A stretch of 5,868 nt of DNA from Mariprofundaceae bacterium (GTDB taxonomy: Bacteria; Pseudomonadota; Zetaproteobacteria; Mariprofundales; Mariprofundaceae). Of this stretch, positions 5,721 through 5,868 are shown piece after piece. Numbering within the stretch: position 1 is the first letter of the stretch; each line of letters begins with the position of its first letter. A program made the position numbers and the translations under genes. The DNA lies in assembly GCA_015488125.1 (NCBI GenBank), contig WFOJ01000174.1, positions 1 to 5,868 of the forward strand, given 5' to 3'. Below the pieces are notes generated by a model. The model worked only from the letters and a program-made list of their open reading frames with translations, searched no databases and had not been told where the DNA came from.

Positions 5721-5868
5721 CAGGGCAATCGCATTAAAATTCTGGCCTGCTGGCCTTAGGAATCTTTATTACCTATAGTGCGGAAATGAGTTCTGAAAAT
5801 AACAAACCCGCTATTCTGTCATATTTCTCAGAGATTCCTGACCCTCGTATCAACAGGAAGAAGCTACA
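5721..5868 (+). mobile_element. Left end of an ISAs1-family insertion sequence (continues beyond the window)
   Basis: The transposase start at 5786 identifies the family. A sequence beginning CAGGGCAATCGCATTAAAA at 5721 resembles, from memory, the terminal inverted repeats of ISAs1/H-repeat-type elements, and it lies 65 bases before the transposase ATG, a normal distance. The bases just outside (about 5711-5720) would be one copy of the target duplication. The other end is outside the window, so the boundary is inferred. A short GGCC-TGCT-GGCC hairpin (5744-5755) lies in the leader. Confidence 0.6.
5786..5868 (+). CDS. ISAs1-family DDE transposase, N-terminal fragment
   Basis: The first 27 codons are visible and run off the window edge. 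The peptide contains SYFSEIPDPRINRKKL, which matches the conserved N-terminal 'F-x-x-I-P-D-P-R' signature of ISAs1-family transposases and the related H-repeat proteins of Rhs loci. These enzymes move the element by a DDE cut-and-paste type reaction; the catalytic residues lie further on. No strong Shine-Dalgarno precedes the ATG, as is common for transposases. Whether the gene is intact cannot be judged here. Confidence 0.8.
   Translation, partial: MSSENNKPAILSYFSEIPDPRINRKKL

Noticed and set aside
5528..5734. Longer 68-residue version of the small membrane protein
   Set aside because: Its ATG falls inside the inferred insertion sequence and lacks a good ribosome site; the internal ATG at 5633-5635 has a near-ideal one.

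Overview
The window looks like chromosomal DNA from a Gram-negative bacterium. The signs are an outer-membrane-type NlpC/P60 lipoprotein, a MotA/MotB-type proton-channel pair, and a kinase resembling AmgK of the proteobacterial peptidoglycan-recycling pathway. Base composition is moderate. A proteobacterium is the best guess; I cannot name class or genus from the sequence alone.

Layout. The left edge holds the last ~34 codons of a plus-strand gene with a formylglycine-generating-enzyme (SUMF1-type) C-terminus. It converges on a minus-strand NlpC/P60 lipoprotein gene (156-812), which seems to have its own promoter in the 204-bp gap 813-1016. The centre (1017-5444) is one tight minus-strand gene cluster, read right to left: long-form cofactor-independent phosphoglycerate mutase (gpmI), a four-helix MotA/TolQ/ExbB-type channel protein with a C-terminal coiled coil, a MotB-like single-pass protein whose peptidoglycan-binding domain is replaced by a von Willebrand A (vWA)-like domain, and an AmgK-like sugar kinase. 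The first junction is a 5-bp gap and the next two are 4-bp ATGA overlaps, so the four genes are probably co-transcribed and the last three translationally coupled. Upstream of gpmI lie a strong minus-strand terminator and a 35-residue single-helix membrane protein gene with its own Shine-Dalgarno and promoter candidate. At the right edge an ISAs1-like insertion sequence begins near 5721, with its transposase reading off the window.

How the genes may work together. The channel and vWA proteins form a plausible ion-driven inner-membrane machine: the second protein keeps the MotB-type Asp at the start of its helix and carries a MIDAS-like metal site expected in the periplasm. Its coupling to an AmgK-like kinase, with a peptidoglycan-hydrolase-type lipoprotein just downstream, suggests a cell-envelope role. 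That link is inference from gene order. This MotA / MotB-vWA pair is the best candidate in the window for an undescribed system.
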